A DNA stretch of 64,000 nt from assembly GCA_946894095.1 (NCBI GenBank), contig OX335657.1, forward strand, positions 3,410,001-3,474,000. Reading direction: 5' to 3'. Below the pieces are notes generated by a model that was not told the origin of the DNA, did not search any database, and saw only the letters and a program-made list of their open reading frames with translations. The translations under genes were made by a program, and so were the position numbers. This DNA comes from Incurvaria masculella (lineage: Eukaryota > Arthropoda > Insecta > Lepidoptera > Incurvariidae). The number at the start of each line of letters is the position of its first letter. Position 1 is the stretch's first letter. Positions 1 to 12,107 of the stretch are shown here, in pieces.

Positions 1-256
1 TTTCATTGCCGCTTCGAACATCTTTTCATCCAATGCGATGGCACCAACCCGGGCGGGCTTAAACCCTACCACCTAGTAGGGAAAGGGGACCTGCAGTTTC
101 ACATGGATTCCGAAACATGGAGCAGCTGGCATTCGTGACGAAATGCACTTATCGAACTCAGAAAGAGAAAGAAAGTGGTGCATGTCAGGGCGAGGAATCG
201 AACCCAGACCTCTGGTACGCTAGGCCAGTTCCCGCGCCACTAGGCTACGAGCCGAT
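1..256 (-). mobile_element. SINE copy, tRNA-like head (cut by window edge)
   Basis: Read on the minus strand this is a tRNA-derived SINE. Its head lies at the right end, with a perfect RNA polymerase III B box (GGTTCGATTCC, reverse complement of 194-204) and an A-box-like TAGCCTAGTGG near 240-250. The body then runs leftward to position 1. The last part of the element, seen in copies at 19170-19563 and 44604-45006, lies outside the window. At least fifteen related copies or fragments occur in the window. Confidence 0.8.
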
Positions 257-262
257 TCATTT

Positions 263-697
263 ATGACATTTATCAGTTATTTACAAAACCATACCCACCA
301 TCTAACATGTTGCCAATTGGAGCAGGTCAATCCCCATAAACAGTACTCTCGAGCATTACGCCATGTTGCTTATCCTGTGGAGTATATCGGTTTTAAAGTT
401 ACTCGAGCAATAATACACTGAATAAGGGCAATTTTCAGGGTCGCATTTACAACCTTTCACCCAAGCAAAGGTGGTTCCTGTCCTGGTAGGTACCTAATCT
501 AGTACGGTGTCGAAAACATAGCTCAAAGCTCAAATTGTAAAAGGAACAAGTGAGAGGCTATTTTACAAATCATACAATATGTAACTAGATTCTTTATAAA
601 TAAAATATTCCCTTTAATTTTATGTTTTTAAATTTTGTCATTTTCCAAATTAAATATTTTCTTTTTATTTCATTATTTTCAATATATATTTGTTGTA
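263..697. other. AT-rich spacer, nothing recognised
   Basis: AT-rich intergenic DNA with no reading frame or repeat that I recognise. It ends at the TA target of the next element. Confidence 0.5.
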
Positions 698-930
698 CAG
701 TCGAACAAAGAGTTTAGGATACACATCCGGTTGAATGAAAAGATGAACAGTCGAAATTCTTTGACTTTTGGAAACAATTATATTTTTGAGTATTGATTCA
801 AACATAGTTAAGGATGTCTACTCGCTACTGAGTAAACAATACCCTAACAAAATTGAATCAGAGGTTGTATTTAAACACCATTCATTTTTACGTTTAACCG
901 GAAGCGTATCCTATAACCTTTGGTTGACTG
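698..930. mobile_element. MITE with CAGTC termini and TA target site (Tc1/mariner type)
   Basis: A 233-bp non-coding element with imperfect inverted ends of about 35 bp. The left end starts CAGTCGAACAAAG; the right end reads CAGTCAACCAAAG in reverse complement. It is flanked by TA on both sides (696-697 and 931-932). A second copy lies at 29615-29839. CAGT-type ends and a TA target fit a non-autonomous Tc1/mariner derivative. No transposase is encoded. Confidence 0.75.
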
Positions 931-932
931 TA

Positions 933-2652
933 CATTAAATTTATTAATATTTCATTAATGGCAAAATCTTAATTTGAATTATCAACATTAATGAAATTTC
1001 GTTACTATGTAATTCTTGCACTGTCTTCGAATTACGCTGAGAACTGAGAGGATATTAACTTTGTGGTTTAGTTAAATCAACAGAAAAGTCTAATGACATT
1101 ATTTATACTCGACAGAATCCGAGATTATACAGCGATCTAATGCTTTGCTGATTAAGACACGTGAGAGCAAAAGTGAACGCCCTGTCAAAGGCGCGAGCTA
1201 ACATTGTATGGAGTAGACATCTTATTTAGGAGAAAGTTTTCATTGGAATAATTGAATATAATATTATGAGAACGTTTTTAATGTGCTCAAGCATCTACCA
1301 TGAACCTGCGACAACTTATATTTATGAACATTGCAATTATATTATATTTGATTAATATATTATAAATGAGCAGTTACAATTTTTCAATGACCTTAATCTG
1401 AAATGAGAATCGAACCTACGAGTTTCAAATCAGTCTATCAAAAACACAGAGAAGGCATTAAAATATTATATGTTTCATTTCAAGGCAAGCTGCAATTTCG
1501 ATAGGTCGGCATAGCTCTGTCGGTTAGAGCAACAGTCCGGCTTCAGAAGAATGTTAGCGTCAATGTCAAATTTATTATTATTTTTATTTTTATTTATTTT
1601 ATTTACATTCGACCGTTGTCAAAACGGTATCGTAAAAAACACTATATAATTTACACAGTTATTACTTAAGTGTAGCTAATACTATTTACTAATACTGCAT
1701 AAACTCGTATTTAGCAAACACGATAAGAAGAGACCAGTAAATTTTTAGCCTTCTGTTTCACATGTCATCCATGAATCAATTGGAAATAATACCTTCTTGA
1801 GCTTACCTACCTACCTTCGTGTTTGTATTTGTATATAATTCAGCCTTTGGAACACATAAGGAACACTTGGAGTCGTCAAAATCTATTCCATGGAAAAATC
1901 TAAGTTTCAAGTTAAAATTTAATAACTCATTATTACTAGGTATATACAGTTATAACCATGAAAATCTACGCATGAAAGCGAAAACGAGGTGTTCTGGTGT
2001 TCGATTCGGTCAAACTCTATGTAGAAATAAAGATGCCTACTTTTTTTATTTGTTCTCGTATTCGTTTTCATGAGTAGACCCCAGGTCTGATAACGCCTGC
2101 AAGATGTTTTCACATCATGCCGTATTGTTTGGCTGGAATGCCTAATTAATTAATACTTATTTGTAATACTGGGTTATTGCAAAATATGTTTTTCCTTATG
2201 CTACAAATACCTAACTGCTTAAGGTATCCCAAAAAAAAATATATTATATGTTTTTCTACATAAAAAAATACGAGTATAAACCAATTGTGCGTATGCAGGA
2301 CATTGAATGTATCGTAGACTTTCTTGTATCAACTCTCACAGTTCTCGACGAAGATGGAAGCCTACTCCATGCTATCTAGCTATGTAATGAAGTATCGGGA
2401 GAAATGATGCCTGCCTGAGTGCGTGATTAGGGAAATGTTTTCCGACACGTTGGTTCGCAACGTGAGCCCGCCACCCCCCTCGCCGTGTCGCCACCCCCGC
2501 TCCACCCCGCAGCCACTATCACCGCAACCATAGTCATTGCAAAGACAGTCATATTCAGCATCGAAAATTAAAAACGTATTTTTTTGTAATTTTTAGTTTG
2601 GATCGGATTTAAACAATTTTGTTCCATATTTTTATGATAATAAAGTACCGTC
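933..2652. other. Spacer with tRNA-like relics and a possible LINE tail
   Basis: There is no convincing gene. A minus-strand B-box-like GGTTCGATTCTC lies at about 1392-1403, and a plus-strand tRNA-like stretch (TAGCTCTGTCGGTTAGAGC) at 1509-1527, so both may be worn SINE heads. At 1577-1790 a T-rich repeat leads into sequence that looks like a minus-strand LINE 3' tail. A C-rich patch at 2465-2510 stands out from the AT-rich background. Open frames at 1819-2113 are short and share no family signature. Confidence 0.4.
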
Positions 2653-2962
2653 ATGACATAAGTCTAACACACCACATTGAATGAATTCCTTACATCGCAC
2701 GACTTTATTGAACTGGGTTGAAAACACGGAACATTTCCATTGCCGCTTCGACCACTTTTCATTAATGCGACGGCGGAATTCAATTTACCACCTAGTAAGA
2801 AACGGGACATTAAGTTTTACGTGGAATAAAGATCACGGCCAGCCTTAACGGTAGCACGGTCAATCCAGAACCCGACCGCGCCCAGTGTTGCTTCACCTCG
2901 ATGATTCGTCGATGACCACCAATCACCAAGGCGTCGCGCCGAGCTACCGAGACTGATATTTG
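2653..2962 (-). mobile_element. SINE copy, 5S rRNA-like head
   Basis: The body matches the tRNA-headed SINEs, but the head (minus strand, about 2962 back to 2855) is different. It contains GTGAAGCAACACTGGGCGCG followed by GGTTCTGGATTGACCG, which resembles the 3' half of insect 5S rRNA including its box A and box C promoter regions. The box C match is mutated in this copy. Confidence 0.7.
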
Positions 2963-3784
2963 AATACCGTTCTTGTATTGGGTACATAATTATATAAATC
3001 GATCCAAAATTATTTTGTCTTTCTGCGGACATAATTTATCATCAGCGAAGTCATTTTGCTTGGCAAAGGAAATTAAAACTATCTAATATATTAATGTTTT
3101 TCTTTCTAGCGATTGGAAACGGAAAATCTTCCAATTTTTAATCAAGCAAAGGTATACCATTGGATATGGAAAGGAAATCACTGATAATATAATTTAAAAA
3201 AAGTTATGTCAAAACGTTCGGTTCCATCCTTCTCGATATATTTGTTTTCAAATTAAAAGTATGTCTCCATTAATTTTTAAACTTTATAAGGCATGAAGCA
3301 CTCGAAAAAATATTTAAAAAAAATTAAGAATCAGATAAATACATTTAAGTTGACAAAAACTCTACATTCATAAATGAATGTCAACGGTCAATCTTGTATC
3401 GCCATTAGGAAATAAAAAAATACATATCTCCGTAACTTCTTAATTATTAGCTGAGGTACCCAGTTCCGCTTACGAAAACATCGACAATATTTTTTTCTGA
3501 CAAACCAACGAGCACACCTTCGCATTTATAGTATTAAGGTATATAGTGAAAATAAACACTACTTCAAATTGCACGATTTGAGTGACAAATTGTTGATTTC
3601 GATTTTTCTAGAGCAATGAAACGTCAAAAATCGATAGTAAGAAAAATAATTGCTTTCCGACACATCATTATCCGGTTACGTTTTCTTAGATCCCCAAATG
3701 AAAGTGATTCTGACTCTGAGTTGACCAATTTTGAAATGAATCAACAAGTCTATCCAAGTAGATCTTAGAAAACGCATTGGAGTT
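2963..3784. other. AT-rich spacer
   Basis: Low-complexity AT-rich DNA with no gene or repeat recognised. The open frame at 3676-3864 on the minus strand overlaps the MITE at 3789 and is not a gene. Confidence 0.5.
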
Positions 3785-3788
3785 TTAA

Positions 3789-4131
3789 GGATGTTCCGAC
3801 CCATACAATGTTTTTTTTGCACAGAACGCAAAAAGAATTCGTCAAAAATATTAAATATAGCCATAGTAGTTGCGGCGAAAACATATTCACAATTTCAGGT
3901 TTAATGGTTTCGTTGTCTTTGCCGATTAGAAGTTTTACACCGTTAGATGGCGCTGTTAAATAAAAATCGTATTTAAATAAATTGTAACAAAACCAATAAT
4001 CCTGAAATTGTGAAATTGTTTTCGCTGCAAGTAATATGACTATATTAAACTTTTATTATTAATTCGTGGCTTAAAGTGCAATACTTTTTGCGTTATGTGT
4101 GCAAAAAAACTTTATATGGGTCGGAACAGCC
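3789..4131. mobile_element. Foldback MITE flanked by TTAA
   Basis: A 343-bp element bounded by TTAA on both sides (3785-3788 and 4132-4135). Each end begins GG(A/C)TGTTCCGACCCATA, and the inverted homology runs for more than 100 bp, so most of the element is a hairpin. A near-identical 361-bp copy lies at 27141-27501. A TTAA target is the hallmark of piggyBac and some Kolobok-like elements; the family is inferred from that only. Confidence 0.8.
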
Positions 4132-4135
4132 TTAA

Positions 4136-6061
4136 TGTAAATAAGTGTACCCTAATTAGCTAGCTTGAGTTCTTATTACACATCTTTTTGGATTTAAATT
4201 CATAAACAATAGAAGAGTCGAGCAATTTTGAGTGGAATCCATCTTGTTTTAAATTTTCAAGGTGAGTTTATATTGAATAACGGTGAACAATTTATTCGTA
4301 TTGTTAATTTTGTACTAATTTCTATGTCGAGTGTAATGGTTTTTAACTTATAAGTCAAATTTAGCTCAACAGCCCGAAGGAAGACCTTCTTCTCATAACA
4401 CAGGGAATCCTAGCATGCGAAGCACGATTACTACAGTATATAGCAGCCTAGCTATTGAAAGAAATACAAAATATGAAAACCGAACTATTAGGCTAAGTTT
4501 TTTGGTAAAAACAATTAATAAATTTGGATTTTAAATATAAAAACGGCAGAAAACAAATTTTATAGCCTACAGTAAATTGGAATCTCACTCCTATATAAAA
4601 ACTATACAGACACTATTTGCCATAATATGGGTTGCGTTATTTTTCTCAAAATCAACGTGCTCATTTTAAAAAAAATATATTTAAAAAATCATGTAGTTTT
4701 AGTTTTTAATAAAATTGGTCCATGACTCCTTCGATATTTTTTTCGAAATTTATTATAGTTTCGGATTTGGTCACGAAAGCACATTTGAAAAATTATTGAA
4801 TATTGGAATTGGTGAATTGAATATTTTTCCATTAATATACGGAAAAAAATAAACACTGAAAAAGCTTTTGTGACCGCAAAAAGATATTACACAAATTGTT
4901 TATCCATTACGCGAATTTTGGCAACATCGCGCGACCATAAAAGGGATGCGGGTGGCCATTTGCGTCCCGATTTGGTACATAATTCCCGGAAAGGGTAATT
5001 CGGGAGGCTTTTTACATAAAACGATCTTCTAAACGACGCGTGCCACTTACGCACGGATTAATGTATTATTTCGAACATTAAATCCGGTTGGAAAGGGCTC
5101 TGTGCCCTGTATGAGTGTACTAATTATCTTACAATACGTGTCTTAACAAGGGACCGCGTGAATCTTGCTTTTTATGTTCGATTTAACCTGAATAACTGAA
5201 TAAATGGGACCGACTACTAAACATGTGCATTAGATACATTTTCAGTCTGCGGAAAGTTGCGACTATGTTTTGTTACCTGATTTTTGAACATTTAACAAAA
5301 AAAAACGTTTTTGAAATATTGTAGCCCATTTAGCCCCGATTGCACGAAGTTACGGCCGAGTTAATCAATGTTCAAACACGTCACTTTTAGTGAACCGCAT
5401 GGAGTTCCTTCCATACTGTCCATACAAAGTGACGTTAAACACGTTGACGTTGATTTTGATTTTTTGTCCTTTCATACACTCGGCCCTTAGTAACGCCAAT
5501 TTAACGTATCTGTCTTAAAAATTGAGGACGCTGTTCGCACTTTTCTTGACAACGGGTGCCGTGCTAAAGCGATTTCATGCTAAAAACTTACCTCTCCAAT
5601 TTGTTTAAGTAAGCTTTTCTAAAAATAATTATTACTCGACATTCATTTACAATTCAACACGTAGTTCGATGCTCTTGCCCACGTAAGTACGATCGTTTTA
5701 TTACGCATCAGTGGTATTATTATCTCAGCAGAACGTCTTCGTGAATGTTTGGGAAATCGAATGACAACATTGCGAATAGACCATAGAAATGCCGCGGTAC
5801 TAGCCACGCGTTAGAACGTACTAGATGAGAAATTTTGCTTTTTTATCCAATTAAAATCGTTGTGAAATCCAGATTTTTCCGGTGCGGATTTATAACGGGT
5901 TTCCTGGGCTCAGTTGCAACCAACTAAGCCCTTATATGTTTATACCAAATAACAACTCATTTTGTCGATTTGTCTAAGCCTTATTTCGTAAAATATTCAA
6001 CATATGAGTGATTTCCATTAAAATGTTTCCTTTTCTTTTTATAGAACTGGAAATGGATGGG
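4136..6061. other. Spacer, mostly unrecognised
   Basis: No gene recognised. A somewhat GC-richer stretch at 4910-5110 looks like single-copy DNA. Around 5348-5490 there is a weak inverted arrangement with GGCCGAGT-like ends and cACGTcacTTT motifs that may be an old MITE. Confidence 0.35.
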
Positions 6062-6352
6062 TAATACCACACAGTCATAATCTTATACTAACACATCACC
6101 GGCTACATTGAACTGGATGGAAAATACAGTCAATTTTTCATCGCCGCTTCGACAATGTTATATCCTGCAACGGCCCAGGCGAGCTTAACCCTGACACCTA
6201 GTTATTACGGAAGGGATTATCTACAGTTCGACGTGGAATCTGAAACGTGGCCATTCTCAACGGTCACCCATCCAGAACTCGACCGGGCCCAGGGTTATTC
6301 AATTGATTATCGAATGCCGATACGTCGCACCAATGGACTAACCAGGCCCCAT
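6062..6352 (-). mobile_element. SINE copy, 5S rRNA-like head
   Basis: Same body as the other SINEs on the minus strand. In reverse complement the head carries GAGTTCTGGATGGGTGACCG (6260-6280), matching box C of 5S rRNA. The most upstream part reads as a tRNA-like TTAGTCCATTGGTGCGACG. The two head parts are joined by diverged sequence. Confidence 0.7.
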
Positions 6353-6956
6353 CGCTCGTCAAACTGGTTTTTGAGTTAAAGTTTACGTAACAACTAATCC
6401 TATTTAAGAATATGCTGTAGAATACATTGTTTATTTGCTTCAAAGATGATGTTTTGTAAAATTCGTTAGCATAAAATTGTCACTAAAATTAAAAGCGGCC
6501 ATATTGAACAAGGGAAATGCCATGGGAATCAACACGGCAACTATAATAGTTGTATGGATGATCCAGTGGTTTTCATATGAACAATATTTAAAAAGTTCGC
6601 TTGCACTCGGTTTGACCTCCAATTGATGTCAATCTAATGCAGCCGTATACAAAAAGTCTAAGTATATTTACCTCATGAAAATAGCAATATTTGAATACAA
6701 TACGTTTTTCTGCGAAGACAGCTAGTAAACGGAATGAAATACCACAGTGAGCATACACGAGGGCATTGGTGCTTATTTAATAGTAGTAAATTTATTTAGC
6801 AAAGATAGATTCATAGACATGCCACAATCTTGCTACCTAGCGAGAACGTTAATATGAAATAGACGCAAGACCTCCATAACTCTATGGGGTTTGCAGAATA
6901 GTAATCAATTTGAACATTCACGGATTATAATATATTTGTAACAGTTTTAAAGATCT
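6353..6956. other. AT-rich spacer
   Basis: Nothing recognised. The short minus-strand open frame at 6440-6622 has no family signature. Confidence 0.45.
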
Positions 6957-7378
6957 GGGGGCCCATTCAGGTAAAAGTATTCGAGTTCGGAAGTTAGTTA
7001 ACCTAAAATTAGCTGGAAAAAATAATATTATCGAAAACTGTTATTTTACCTTTCAACCTATATATTCATAGGAAAAACAGATTTTACCCAAACTATAATT
7101 ATCAAATAAAAAAAAGTTTATTGCACTTAAATCTTACACAATGATAGCACTTAATGGCTAAGGCATTTTCCGCCAGTCTACCCTTTTAACATAATGAGAC
7201 ACACTAAAACAGAGTCGTGGCAAACAAATGTAAAAAAAAACCACATTAATAATTATAATACATTACAAACATATATTAAAACATTACGTTAAAGAAGCGC
7301 GGAAACATGGCGTATTTATAAAAGTGAGTTGATGTTTAGCACGGAACTCGAACTCACTTTTACCTGAATGGATCCCCC
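6957..7378. mobile_element. TIR element with GGGGG(C/A)(C/T)CCATTCAGG-type ends
   Basis: The left end (GGGGGCCCATTCAGGTAAAA) and the reverse complement of the right end (GGGGGATCCATTCAGGTAAA) match over about 45 bp. This is a 422-bp non-coding inverted-repeat element. A LINE tail is nested inside it. I could not define a target-site duplication, so the superfamily is open. Confidence 0.65.
7105..7250 (-). mobile_element. LINE 3' tail nested in the TIR element
   Basis: On the minus strand this reads GACTGGCGGAAAATGCCTTAG, then GTGCAATAAAC and an A-rich tail. That is the conserved 3'-end layout of the LINEs at 39580-39672 and 42866-43002. No coding part is present. Confidence 0.55.
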
Positions 7379-7649
7379 GTTGTTTTTGTGACCAAACAAA
7401 TACATTTCTCATGACTTGCAGCTTCCGACAGACCCAAAATATGCCGTTTTAATATCCACCCAATTAATGCAACGATTTATTTGAACGTGCCGTAATTTGA
7501 GTAAGTGCGCAGTACCATACGTGAGTGCACCTCGTATTACTGATATTTGGGCGTCTCGTCACTATTAATTATTCTGTGGTCTCGTCGCGTGTCTGATACG
7601 TCTCAGGAGCCGCGTCGTGTTCGACATACGTGCGACATGCATCAATATT
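7379..7649. other. Short spacer
   Basis: No gene recognised. Several CGTC/GACG-rich words occur at 7545-7640, just outside the next inverted-repeat element. Confidence 0.35.
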
Positions 7650-8236
7650 ATTCCGGGAGGTCACGACATTTTTGGTCACGATAAGGTAAATGGCTGAATC
7701 TGGGTTCACATGTTAGAGACCGACCCTCTGATGCTAAATATGTCGGTCTGCCCGTCCCATGTGGTTGCGTTAACTAGATTGGCTATATAAAATAGATGCT
7801 GATATGTACCTGCTGATGAATATACTGATTATCTGGAAACATTGATACCTATTAATTATACAACAATAACCAGACGGCTACTTAATTAAATACTTAAATA
7901 TACCTAAAGTTATATCTGTAACCTAAATCGCCTATAACTACTAAATGCAACCAAAGATTTGTTTAGTTTTTGTATTGCTAAGCAAGTATGTATTGATACT
8001 TTCATGCTTCGTCATTTGCATCCATTTACCTTATTTTTTACCCCCATTTACCCATTTATTGTATTTTTTGTCACCATAAATATTTTTTCAGGCGCCTTAT
8101 CTACGTAACGCAACCACTTGGAACAGGCAGACTGACACATTTAGCTTCACAGGGTTGTACTTTATCCCGTGAACCCAGTTTCAGCCATTTACGTTATCGT
8201 TACTATTTTTGTCGCGACCTCCTAGTCTATATTGCA
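7650..8236. mobile_element. Long-TIR element, copy 1
   Basis: The outer parts (7653-7785 and 8090-8228) are diverged inverted repeats of about 130 bp, with GGGAGGTCACGACA at one end and AGGAGGTCGCGACA in reverse complement at the other. The interior has no coding capacity. An incomplete copy in the opposite orientation lies at 63046-63412, which supports a mobile unit. Confidence 0.65.
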
Positions 8237-8477
8237 CACGTGTTTTCTCGTACTTGGGAGATATCGTGCTTTTGGACCTCCAATTTTAAGAATCAAAAGG
8301 GCTCGTACACATAATACGTGACTGATTTAGGGGCTGGGGGGTTCGCAAAATACCAAGGTCAGACAATGTCGGTCGGTCAATCGCAATGGGCGGATAGTTG
8401 GAGGGGTTCGCTGAGTGGCCCTTTTTTGGTACCGGTTGGACCGAAGCTCTCTTCCAAGAAGAAGAACTTTTTTTTTA
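8237..8477. other. Short spacer
   Basis: Nothing recognised. It contains a G-rich patch at 8330-8410. Confidence 0.3.
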
Positions 8478-8780
8478 ACTGAACATGCATGGCTAATACC
8501 AAACTGACCGACTCAGTGCCATGCCAGGACCTACCTTATATTGCTCGGCTACATTGAACTTGATTGAAAACACGGACGCTTCGTCCATCGTTCATTCAAT
8601 GCGATGGTACCAACCCGGGCGGGATTAATCCTACCACCTAGTATGTTAGGAAGGGGACCTACAGTTTTACGTGGAATCCGGACAACGGCCAGCCTCAACG
8701 GCTTAAAATGGTCACCCATACAGAACCTAACCGCGTGCAGAGGTGAATCGCAAAACGTCACCACTGGGCCACCGAGGCTG
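8478..8780 (-). mobile_element. SINE copy, 5S rRNA-like head
   Basis: Minus-strand SINE with the shared body. In reverse complement of 8708-8737 the head contains GGTTCTGTATGGGTGACC. The 5' end reads GCCTCGGTGGCCCAGTGG, like a Pol III A box. The right end is followed at once by a second broken copy. Confidence 0.7.
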
Positions 8781-8799
8781 ACTAGCGTTGGTACTTACT

Positions 8800-8882
8800 A
8801 ACCCGGACAGGATTTACCCTGCCGACTAGAAAATGTTATATTAAATCAGAACCACAGCCAGCCACGGTTACCCAACCAGAAC
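8800..8882 (-). mobile_element. SINE fragment adjoining the previous copy
   Basis: A diverged 80-bp piece of the same SINE body and head, containing GGTTACCCAACCAGAACCC, which resembles the box C region in reverse complement. It lies in tandem with the copy to its left. Confidence 0.5.
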
Positions 8883-8883
8883 C

Positions 8884-9200
8884 CAGTGTTTATTTATTTA
8901 TTTATTGGTAAACCAACAGTAAACACACGGACAACTTATAAAACTATGCTAACAGTACAGTACTACAAGAGTAAGTGCCACATTCAGGGTGTGAGTGCCA
9001 ATAATAGGTATACACAGGACTCAAATTAAGCTCTTAAACTAAATTATTAATTCAAAAGATAAATTATATAATAATGTGTAGTAATTTAATCAATTTCTGA
9101 CAAATAGGAACCAATATACTTTTTAAATGTATAATTACTAATGTTCAAAATATCTAATTCTATTTGACTGGGGAGATCATTATAACAACGTAACATTCTC
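8884..9200 (-). mobile_element. LINE C-terminal and 3'-tail fragment
   Basis: On the minus strand the end of a reverse-transcriptase-type ORF is readable near 9182 back to 9085. It reads NDLPSQIE, then a FKKYIGSYL-like motif and a stop, which is the usual C-terminus of CR1/Jockey-type LINE proteins. A non-coding tail follows and ends in a (TAAA)n run at 8887-8906. The fragment is strongly 5'-truncated and cannot move by itself. Confidence 0.6.
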
Positions 9201-9344
9201 GGCACGCTTGACAGTGTTGCTTAGCTTCTATCATCGAGCACCGAGGCCTCGCGCCACAGGTCCGACGCGGCAGACAATTGAAACTGCCGATATCACGTAT
9301 GATGGACGTACGTGATGCGCGCCACGAGGCAACGAGACGAATCT

Positions 9345-9530
9345 TGGCTTCACTCCACCACGTGTTGCAACTCGGAGACAGCGTCTTTCGAAATAGTCCG
9401 CAGTCTATTTTCACAAAATTGCCGTAAGCTGTCAAAGAAAGTTTCATGCCAAAATGTGACCATGCGTGACCGTGGAGCCACGTTCACACGTACAGTCGAA
9501 CACTTCAACGCAGCACATTGATTGAAATGC
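9345..9530 (-). other. Unidentified ORF remnant
   Basis: A minus-strand frame of about 60 codons ends with a stop near 9347. It includes VNVAPRSRMVTFWHETFF and RQFCENRLRTISKDAVSEL. Composition is richer in GC than the surroundings and more protein-like than the neighbours, but I do not recognise the family. It adjoins a LINE tail and could be transposon coding sequence or an exon relic. Confidence 0.3.
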
Positions 9531-9606
9531 AGTCTTCAAGGGAAACTGAGGTTTATGTCATTTGTTTATTGTTTCCAATGTGTTGTCGACACTAAAATTG
9601 TTTTTT

Positions 9607-10142
9607 TATGCGACCTGACATGGATTGCTAATACCACCACAACTACCGTTATGATATAAGCCCAATATACCACATTCCCAAAGCAATTAGGTGCCATGCC
9701 AGGACCTTCCCTTTATGAGCACTGCTACATTGAACTGGATGGAAAACACGGAAAATTTTTCATTGCCTGCTTCGACCATCTTTTCATCCAACTGTTGTTT
9801 ATTGTTTATTCATTATCCATAGACAGTACACTGCACTCGGATTTGTCATATTTTATCATTAGCCAGTTCGGGGCAATCCCAGCGAAGAAGAACTGGCAAG
9901 AAACTCCGCTGGTTTTTTTTTTCAACGTCCACTTAGTCTAAATTGACAAAAGTATTTAGACTCACAGATAAACACGCTAAATTAATATGAATTGACGAGA
10001 TTCAACAATTCATAAAGGGACCTACAGTTTTACATGGTTTCCGAACCATGGAGTAGCTCGCATTCGTGACGAAATGCACTTACCTATCGAACTCGGAAAG
10101 AGATAGACAGTGGTGCATTTCGGAATAGAACCCAGGCCTCTG
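9607..10142 (-). mobile_element. SINE copy split by an insertion
   Basis: A minus-strand SINE that starts with the usual GCGACCTGACATGGATTGC at the left. The body runs to about 9789 and resumes at about 10017 (GGGACCTACAG). It ends at ACCCAGGCCTCTGG, where a LINE tail begins. The B-box region is damaged. Confidence 0.75.
9790..10016. mobile_element. Insertion inside the SINE
   Basis: About 227 bp interrupts a SINE body that is continuous in other copies. It contains GGCAATCCCAGCGAAGAAG and a T run, and looks like a LINE 3'-UTR piece. The family is not certain. Confidence 0.45.
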
Positions 10143-10365
10143 GTTTTTCATCCATTTAGTCGCTCGGCTTGGCCAACATTTCTTCTTTTTCTGCCGGTTG
10201 GTTTACCTCTGGTGAAGACAATCCGAGTAGAAACTCTTTACATGCAGGTTGTGTTTGCCTGTCATTGGGTCCGCACACTGTTATATTTAATAAGTCTGTA
10301 TAAACGTGAATGTAAATGTGTCAACCTGTTGGCAAACCTTTATAAATAAATAAATAAATAAATTG
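10143..10365 (+). mobile_element. LINE 3'-tail fragment
   Basis: A plus-strand fragment that ends GTTGGCAAACCTTTATAAAT followed by a (AAAT)n tail at 10342-10362. This is the layout of a LINE 3' end. The coding part is absent. It replaces the head of the SINE to its left. Confidence 0.5.
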
Positions 10366-11474
10366 ACTTTTTTTATGTTTGCAATGGGAAAGAAAACACG
10401 GTTGAACTAATCGACTGCTCATTAAGACTAATGTATAACGACATGATACTAAACGACTGTACTTCTATTTCCGTAGCTATTGCCACGTGTACGTTTCTCT
10501 TGATGTGTTAAAGCTGCGCTATTTCTGCGAAGGTCACGTATGGTGCTTAGGGAAAGGTCATAGGTAAAATAATTAATAAACGAATATTTGTAAATTTAAG
10601 TACGACATCGGAAAACCGTTTTTTTTTTTATATTTTGTGCAGCATCGATGTAAACCTTATAATATACGTAATGAAGAAACTATTAAAAGTAATATAAATA
10701 AAAACAAAATTGCCTCGAATGTTGTCGAACGCTCGCGTTTCTGGTAGCCAGATGCTACCAGAAACGTGTTGTATTCCTAACAAAAAAGTTTTTATTTTTA
10801 ATGCAAGATTGAAAACAGCTTGTGCATGCCCTGTATGTATGATACATTTTTCATGCTACAGGATACATTCAAAATTATGTTTTCTTTTAAAAATATTAAA
10901 TTTAATACATTGCTTCGAATTCGAAATGAAATTTCGTTTTTTCAAAATTAACGCTTCAAAAATATAGATTTTCCTCAAAAAATAAGACTTTTTTAACAAA
11001 AGTAATTCAGTGGAGCACACCTACGGTGTACCTATATTGGCATTTTTATTCAGAGTTTTCAAACAATAATTTGGGACAAATGAATAAGACAGACAGACAC
11101 CGGAGCCATACCATAACTTGACTTGACCAGACTTTTTTCTATTTGTTGAATTACCTAATAATAAAGAATAATAATAATTATTGCTATTTAAGTATATAAT
11201 AGTAAAAGGGACTTACTCATATATTCAAACATTACAATATAGTTAATATTTTAGTAAAATTCATTTAAATATTTTTATTTGAATTAAGTTTACATAAATA
11301 ATGCACTATTTTAATAAATTTAAAATTTTGCAGCAATAATTTCAAAATGGAAAAGACTTGAGCATAGAACTGATAAATCGATTTTGAAGTTTGAATTAAT
11401 GTTGGGTACCATTTCTGGCTCTGAACATTTGTTGTCATGGCTCGACGTTAACGCTCATTTTTGTAGACATTCAG
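10366..11474. other. AT-rich spacer with one strong hairpin
   Basis: No gene recognised. A 13-bp perfect stem with a 5-nt loop lies at 10736-10766. Otherwise the stretch is AT-rich and apparently single copy. Confidence 0.4.
10736..10766. repeat. Perfect 13-bp stem-loop
   Basis: CGTTTCTGGTAGC at 10736-10748 is matched exactly by its reverse complement at 10754-10766 around the loop CAGAT. No neighbouring element explains it. Confidence 0.7.
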
Positions 11475-11660
11475 AATGAGTGGTGAACCCCCCCGTAGGT
11501 TTCTCTACATATTTTCCTTTACAGCAAGTATTCGTGTCTCGTCAAAGTGGAAGAGAAAGAAAGAGGTATAAGGCAACGGGACTCGAACCAACGCGCCCCG
11601 GGCCGAGAAGTGATGCTCAAACTCAGCTAAGCCACGAATGTAGGAAGATCACAGAAAGAC
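11475..11660 (-). mobile_element. Second tRNA-derived SINE family
   Basis: On the minus strand 11640 back to 11555 is tRNA-like. It has an A-box-like TGGCTTAGCTGAG and a perfect B box, GGTTCGAGTCC, about 40 nt downstream. The downstream body differs from the common SINE of this window, so it is a separate family or an older member. Confidence 0.6.
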
Positions 11661-12107
11661 AATAAATACCATTAACAGGAATTTCGAAGAGTTTTTGTAG
11701 CCATAAATTAAAAACCTTCAAATAAACCCTATCAAAAAGTAAAATCCCATTCCTGTTAGCCAAAGATTTTATCTGGAAAAAAGTCCTTTACTTAGAATTA
11801 AGAGATGCAAGGAAATCCCAAAACGTGTATTAATAACATTTTAAGATAGTTAGAGAAACAGGAATTCCACATCGATGAAGATTATCAAAAACAGCTCCAC
11901 GCGGTGTTGTAGTCAGTTAATTATCAAAACACTTCACACTTCCTGAAACTGAAACGTTAGACGAAAACGTGTGTTTACAGCGCTCTGTTAGTACCTACAC
12001 GTAAACATGTATTCAGAGAGCAGAGCGCGCCGCGAAGGCAGGAATTGGAGAATTAATTGGAGAGATGAAATACATTTTAACAGCCTATGGACATAGTCAC
12101 CATGTAA
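11661..12107. other. Spacer
   Basis: Nothing recognised before the TTAA-type element that starts at 12108. Confidence 0.35.

Noticed and set aside
194..250. Functional tRNA gene on the minus strand
   Set aside because: It has A- and B-box-like sequence but cannot fold as a complete tRNA, and the same head recurs attached to a SINE body elsewhere.
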